From DAOUAG01 sp034432935 (GTDB taxonomy: Bacteria; Chloroflexota; Dehalococcoidia; SM23-28-2; RBG-16-64-32), in the NCBI GenBank assembly GCA_034432935.1, contig DAOUBD010000034.1:1-27654 (forward strand): a DNA stretch of 27,654 nucleotides. The letters are read 5' to 3'. The position numbers and the translations under genes are program-made. Under the pieces are notes generated by a model. It saw nothing but the letters and a program-made list of their open reading frames with translations, searched no databases and was not told the DNA's origin. Positions 23,863 through 27,654 of the stretch are shown here, one piece after another; position 1 is the stretch's first letter, and every line of letters begins with the position of its first letter.

Positions 23863-23869
23863 ATAAGGA

Positions 23870-23900
23870 ATCATACAGGACGCTCTTGGCGGGGTGTCAA
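23870..23900 (-). promoter_or_regulatory. Promoter of pyrG
   Basis: On the minus strand, consensus TTGACA (23900-23895) is followed after 19 bp by TATGAT (23875-23870). Seven bases later comes GGGC at 23862-23859, the predicted start. Confidence 0.65.
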
Positions 23901-23931
23901 GGCGCCGGTGTCGCGAAGGCGCAAGGGAAGA

Positions 23932-23956
23932 CGTGGATTAGCAGAAGTTATCCACA
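23932..23956. promoter_or_regulatory. Inverted DnaA-box-like dyad in the pyrG/M16 divergent region
   Basis: TTATCCACA at 23948-23956 is a perfect DnaA box. Seven bases before it lies CGTGGATTA (23932-23940), which matches the inverted box in 7 of 9 positions, so the two form the dyad GTGGAT-N11-ATCCAC. It sits about 32 bp upstream of the pyrG -35. DnaA or another regulator could bind; there is no sign of a replication origin. Confidence 0.4.
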
Positions 23957-24004
23957 ATTCTCGTCCCCGCAGGCCGGTCACGGGCGCCCCGGCCCGGCGT
24001 CCCT

Positions 24005-24010
24005 TATACT
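24005..24010 (+). promoter_or_regulatory. -10 element of the M16 peptidase gene
   Basis: TATACT (five of six matches) lies 33 bp before the ATG and ahead of the CGGAGGA ribosome binding site. No good -35 is visible. Confidence 0.4.
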
Positions 24011-24043
24011 GGAACCAGCACCACCATTTGGACCGGAGGACAG

Positions 24044-25315
24044 ATGCCGACTGATCCAGAGATCTCCACCCTCGCCAACGGCACCCGCGTTGTCACCACC
24101 CCCTTGCCCCAGGCCCAGTCCGTCAGCGTCAGCGTCTTCGTGGGCGCCGGCTCCCGCGGCGAGAGCGAAGAGACCAAGGGCCTCGCCCACTTCCTGGAGC
24201 ACATGATGTTCAAGGGCACCCCGCGGCGGCCCAACGCCATCGCCGTGGCCGAGGCCATCGAAGGCGCTGGCGGCGTCCTGAACGCTTACACGTCGAAAGA
24301 GCTCACCTGCTACTGGGACCACGTCCCCTTCGAGGCCCTGGACCCGGCCATGGACGTCCTCGCCGATATGCTCCACAACGCCCTCCTCGACCCCGCGGAG
24401 ATCGACCGCGAGCGTTCCGTCGTCCAGCAGGAGATCAAGCGGTTGCGGGACCAGCCGGGCGCCTGGGCCGCCGAGCTCTTGGGCGCCGCCGTCTACGGCG
24501 ATCACCCGATGGGCTGGAGCACCGCCGGCAGCGAAGATACCGTCGCCCGCCTCCAGCAGGCCGATTTCCGCCGCTGGGTGGAGGGCTGGTATACGCCGGC
24601 CAACGTGGTGGTCAGCGTCGCAGGCAAGACGGCCCACGATGAGGTCATGCGCTTGGCGGAGCGCTACTTCAGCGACGGCCGGCCGGGCGAACGCCCCGCC
24701 GTGGCCCCGGTGGACGGGCGCCTGCCCGCCCAGCGGGCCGTCTGCGAGGCGCGCCCCATAGCCCAGGCCAACATCGCCCTCGGCCTGCCTGCCCTCTGCC
24801 GCACCGACCCAGACCGCTACCCTTTGATGGTCCTCAACTCCCTTCTGGGCCGCGGCATGAGCTCCCGCCTCTTCAAGGAGGTGCGCGAGCGCCGGGGCCT
24901 GGCCTACTCCGTCGGCTCCTCTATCAGCCGCCACTCGGACACCGGCCTTTTGGGCATCTCCGCTGGCGTCTCGCCGGAGAACACCGGAGAGACGGTGCGG
25001 GTCATCCTGGCGGAGCTGGACAAGCTGACCCAGGAGCCCGTCCCTGCGGGCGAGCTGGCCAAGGCCGTTGACTACACGGTAGGCAGCTTCCGCCTGAGCC
25101 TGGAGTCGCCCATGGCGCTGGCCCAGCGGGCCGGCGAGAGCCTCCTCACGCAGGGTGAGATCGAGCCGGTGGAAGAGGTGGTGGCCAAGATTCGGGACGT
25201 CAGCGCGGACGACATCCTGCGCGTCGCCCAGAGGGTCCTCCGGCGCGAGCGCGCCGCCCTGGCCGTCGTCGGTCCGGACGTCCACGACGGCCCTCTGGCC
25301 GAACTTCTGGCCTAA
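24044..25315 (+). CDS. M16-family zinc peptidase (insulinase/processing-peptidase type)
   Basis: The 423-residue protein has the inverted zinc motif HFLEH (49-53) in GLAHFLEHMMFKGT. A glutamate 77 residues after His53 (E130 in RSVVQQEI) fits the third ligand of the family. The C-terminal half has the second M16 domain with RGMSSRLFKEVRERRGLAYSV in part, the usual glycine-rich and Arg-Tyr elements. Length and layout match the bacterial mitochondrial-processing-peptidase-like group (YmxG/PqqL-like), which degrades or processes short peptides. CGGAGGA precedes the ATG at 24044 by four bases. It overlaps the convergent signal peptidase fusion gene by four bases at the stop codons. Confidence 0.93.
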   Translation: MPTDPEISTLANGTRVVTTPLPQAQSVSVSVFVGAGSRGESEETKGLAHFLEHMMFKGTPRRPNAIAVAEAIEGAGGVLNAYTSKELTCYWDHVPFEALDPAMDVLADMLHNALLDPAEIDRERSVVQQEIKRLRDQPGAWAAELLGAAVYGDHPMGWSTAGSEDTVARLQQADFRRWVEGWYTPANVVVSVAGKTAHDEVMRLAERYFSDGRPGERPAVAPVDGRLPAQRAVCEARPIAQANIALGLPALCRTDPDRYPLMVLNSLLGRGMSSRLFKEVRERRGLAYSVGSSISRHSDTGLLGISAGVSPENTGETVRVILAELDKLTQEPVPAGELAKAVDYTVGSFRLSLESPMALAQRAGESLLTQGEIEPVEEVVAKIRDVSADDILRVAQRVLRRERAALAVVGPDVHDGPLAELLA

Positions 25316-27327
25316 GGGTCGCCCTCCGAATCGCCGCCGTCGCCGCCGTGCTCCGGCGTGGCGCTAGGCGAAGGGTGCGGCGTAGCCGTGGGCGTAGGCG
25401 TCAGCGACGGGGCCGGCGTTGGGGATAGCGTGGGCGAAGGGGCCGGCGCCGCGCTGGGCGCGGGAGAGGGGGACCCGGCCGGCGTTGGCGGGTCGTCCTC
25501 CGGGCAGTCGCCGCTGTTGTCATATGCATCCAGCTTGTTCTTGAGAGCCAGGGCTGTCTCGCGCTGGCTGGAAGTCAGCGAGTACGTCCCCGGGCCGGCG
25601 TAGCCCAGAGAGCGCAGGAGGGCGTCCGCCTGACCGATGACCGGCGCGATGCACGGGTTGGCGCCGTTGGCCACGTTCAGCTTCGCCGCCAGCAGGTGCC
25701 CGGCGAGGCAGCCAAGGGCGTCGGCCGGCTGGCTCTCGCCGCACTTCATGCTGTCGAACACGGCCTGCGCCTTGGCCCAGGTATCCACCACGTAGTCGCC
25801 AAGGCTTTGGGGCAGGAGGGAAGTCGTGTCCGTACTGTGGTTCTTCCAGTAGCCAGGCGACAGCGCCGGCTTCTCCCCGAACTCTCCGGTCCTTACCTCC
25901 AGCCCCACACCTAGGGTCTTGGCGAAGAACGTGCCGCTGCCGGGCGACGCCCGCGACACTAGTCCCAGGAAGTCGCCGATGGTGTTCTTGACGAAGATGC
26001 CCACCCAGCCGACCTTCGGTATCACCGCCACCACCTTGCCCTCCACCTGCTCGGCCGTTATCGGGTTGTCGGCGTGGTTGTTGTTGTCGCCCTTGGTCAC
26101 GATCCAGGTGGTGGTCCCAGACCGGTATATCTCCGTGACCCGGTGCATGATGGTGATGCTCCCGTTCCGGAAGCGCACGATGTCCCCCACCTTGATCTCC
26201 TCGGGGGAGACATCCCGGGTGACCACGATGTCTCCGGCCTCCAGGGTTGGCTCCATGCTCACCCCGGAGATGAGGGAGGGCCGGATTCCCAGGAGCCCGC
26301 TGCTGAGCCAGAGGAACGACACGACGATCACGGCCACCCCGTAGGGCAGCGCCACCCATGGGCCCGCGGGCTCTTGCTGCTTCTCGGCGGCCTCCTCCGG
26401 CGCCATGAGGCCTCTGATGAGGAGCAAGGCGACTGCCGGCGTCAGGGTGCCGGTAAAGGCGGTGGTGCCCCATGGCACGTCAGGCAGCACCGGAGAGAAC
26501 CAGCGGAAGCTCTCCAAGACCGCTCTGTAGGCGATGGAGGCCAGCGGCCCGCCGGAAAGCGCCAGGATGGAGCTCAGCAGGCTCTCGGAGACCGCCGGCA
26601 GGAACACGCTGCCCGAGGTCTGGAAGGCGCTCTCAGTGCCGCCAAGGGTCGTGAAACGGTGCGGCGGCACGGTCACCAAGGCTAGCCCCAGCGTTACCAG
26701 GGCCAGGGCCCCCAAACTGCTGCGGCGGGCGATGGCCGTCACCAGGCAGGCCCGGGCCAGCTCCAGGCCCACGATGCCCGAAAACACGTAGGAGGCGTTC
26801 TGTGCTAGCGCCCAGGCCGAGTGCCCGTATGGCGAACGACCCAGGCCCAGCATGACGCCCGTCAGCACCAGAACCGAGACGTGGAAGACGCCTGCCAGCG
26901 CCCCCAACGCGACGGTCCAGTTGAAGGTCCGGGCCCTCTCCGGCAGCCCCCTCGCCCAGACAGGCACCGCCAACGCCGTCACGGAGAGCCAGAGGGCGGG
27001 GCGCACGGCGGCGAACTCGGCAGCCGGCGTCAGATGGAGCCGCGGCAGGACCCAATAGGTGAGGGCGTAGACTGCCGACACCCAGAGGGCGAGGCCCGCC
27101 CACAGCCACGACAACGCCGTCCGCTGCGCCCGTCCTGCCCAGGCCCGCAGCGCCCGGCGCCACCTCGCCCAGCGGTCCTCCGCCGGCGCCGCCAGGGCGC
27201 CCAGGGCGCTCCTCTGGGCGCCGCGGCCGTGCACTGCCAGCAGGGGCGCCAGCACGAGGACGAGGACGATGGCCCCGGCCGCGGCCGCCAGCGCCAAGGC
27301 TATCCGTGCCGCCTGCCCTCTGGTCAT
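25312..27327 (-). CDS. SipW-type signal peptidase fused to multi-span N-terminus and YWKNH domain
   Basis: From ATG 27327 the protein has 671 residues. About eight hydrophobic segments fill residues 1-310, then one more (WVALPYGVAVIVVSFLWL) leads into an S26B signal peptidase domain. That domain has SGVSMEPTLEAGDIVV with nucleophile Ser357, VGDIVRF, IMHRV with His395 in place of the bacterial lysine, and TKGDNNNHADNP. This is the Ser-His type of B. subtilis SipW, archaea and the ER. Residues about 487-607 form a Cys-containing domain starting SPGYWKNH (Tyr493), as seen in secreted surface proteins. A 64-residue Pro/Ser/Thr-rich acidic tail follows. An in-frame GTG at 27348 could add seven residues. 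The gene lies 112 bp downstream of a probable substrate gene. Confidence 0.85.
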   Translation of the reverse strand: MTRGQAARIALALAAAAGAIVLVLVLAPLLAVHGRGAQRSALGALAAPAEDRWARWRRALRAWAGRAQRTALSWLWAGLALWVSAVYALTYWVLPRLHLTPAAEFAAVRPALWLSVTALAVPVWARGLPERARTFNWTVALGALAGVFHVSVLVLTGVMLGLGRSPYGHSAWALAQNASYVFSGIVGLELARACLVTAIARRSSLGALALVTLGLALVTVPPHRFTTLGGTESAFQTSGSVFLPAVSESLLSSILALSGGPLASIAYRAVLESFRWFSPVLPDVPWGTTAFTGTLTPAVALLLIRGLMAPEEAAEKQQEPAGPWVALPYGVAVIVVSFLWLSSGLLGIRPSLISGVSMEPTLEAGDIVVTRDVSPEEIKVGDIVRFRNGSITIMHRVTEIYRSGTTTWIVTKGDNNNHADNPITAEQVEGKVVAVIPKVGWVGIFVKNTIGDFLGLVSRASPGSGTFFAKTLGVGLEVRTGEFGEKPALSPGYWKNHSTDTTSLLPQSLGDYVVDTWAKAQAVFDSMKCGESQPADALGCLAGHLLAAKLNVANGANPCIAPVIGQADALLRSLGYAGPGTYSLTSSQRETALALKNKLDAYDNSGDCPEDDPPTPAGSPSPAPSAAPAPSPTLSPTPAPSLTPTPTATPHPSPSATPEHGGDGGDSEGDP

Positions 27328-27439
27328 AGCCGCTCTATGCTCCCGCACGCATCTCGCCTATGGGGCGCCGCCGCGCCGGGACGGGGGGCCGCCGACCCAT
27401 CCGTCCCGGCTTGGCTGCGCTCCGTCATACAACCTACAC

Positions 27440-27654
27440 CTACGGCTCCGAGTTCCCTGCCGCGTCGAAGCACTCCTCCGCCGTCGGGCTCTCGTTCCAC
27501 TGGGCAGCGCAGGACAAGGCGTCAAACGTGTAGTCCGTTCGCTCCTTGGCCAGCTGCTCCACGTGGATGCGGAGACTATCCGCTGTCGTGTCGCCCGGGT
27601 CCAGCTGCAGGCCGATGCCGTCGACGAAGATCACCGTGAGCTGGTCGCACTCCA
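27440..27654 (-). CDS. C-terminus of a probable SipW-dependent secreted protein (partial)
   Basis: The frame is open from the window edge to a TAG at 27442-27440, so about 71 C-terminal residues are seen and the start lies beyond 27654. A short internal start at 27634 exists, but the frame reads through it (ECDQLTVIFVDGI). The pattern, beta strands with QLDPGDT, LRIHVEQLA, YTFDALSCAAQWNE, resembles the C-terminal half of camelysin/TasA-like proteins, whose typical end is Gln/Asn-rich after a YxFxAxQ strand. These are exported through SipW-type signal peptidases and build extracellular fibres in Bacillus. Location directly upstream of such a peptidase supports this. Without the N-terminus the call is an inference. 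Confidence 0.5.
   Translation of the reverse strand, partial: ECDQLTVIFVDGIGLQLDPGDTTADSLRIHVEQLAKERTDYTFDALSCAAQWNESPTAEECFDAAGNSEP

Noticed and set aside
23978..25285. A 435-codon frame antisense to the M16 peptidase
   Set aside because: It is a GC-rich shadow frame; the sense strand carries the HFLEH zinc motif and a good ribosome binding site.
1..27654. CRISPR array, rRNA, tRNA, insertion sequence or prophage
   Set aside because: No regular short repeats with unique spacers, no rRNA or tRNA motifs, and no transposase, integrase or phage proteins were seen.

Overview
This is a GC-rich, gene-dense chromosomal window with no transposase, phage or CRISPR signal. The mix of genes suggests a bacterium of the phylum Chloroflexota, possibly Dehalococcoidia-like: CIRCE-controlled hrcA-grpE-dnaK, a SipW-type signal peptidase with a camelysin-like neighbour, LysM/M23 envelope hydrolases, a tungstate-binding lipoprotein, and REP-like repeats of the type whose spurious translation contains PFDGAQDERE. 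The phylum is an inference from protein style and was not tested by a search.

Layout. Positions 1-62 hold the last codons of an unidentified gene. Positions 95-479 are a tandem array of paired inverted REP-like units. Positions 529-755 look like a self-contained small transcription unit: a good promoter with an operator-like dyad, several C-rich-loop hairpins and a strong intrinsic terminator, but no convincing protein. It is a candidate small RNA. dnaE (replicative polymerase) follows at 976-4542, then a CrtI-like FAD oxidoreductase. Next come ogt (minus), an M23 lipoprotein (plus), and a minus-strand dnaJ-prmA-rsmE cluster. A UbiA-family prenyltransferase (minus) diverges from a tungstate-binding lipoprotein gene (plus).

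The heat-shock operon hrcA-grpE-dnaK (16522 down to 12909, minus) has a perfect CIRCE operator overlapping the start of its leader. Plus-strand genes for a 50-residue acidic-tailed membrane peptide and an UlaG-like metallo-beta-lactamase-fold protein follow. Then come minus-strand genes for a membrane-anchored SGNH hydrolase and a LysM/M23 peptidase, then rho, a four-helix DUF2269-like membrane protein and pyrG. An M16 peptidase gene is divergent from pyrG. The right end holds a large fusion protein (multi-spanning membrane region, SipW-type signal peptidase, extracellular YWKNH domain, Pro/Ser/Thr tail). Upstream of it is the 3' end of a gene that looks like a SipW-dependent secreted protein.

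The most interesting observations are: (1) the signal peptidase fused to a secreted YWKNH-type domain beside a probable substrate; (2) a pyrG leader that would start with GGGC and carries a C6 tract facing a G5 tract at the ribosome binding site, which suggests CTP sensing by transcript slippage acting on translation; (3) the C-rich-loop RNA before dnaE; and (4) several genes whose -10 element lies so close to the start codon that their mRNAs are probably leaderless.
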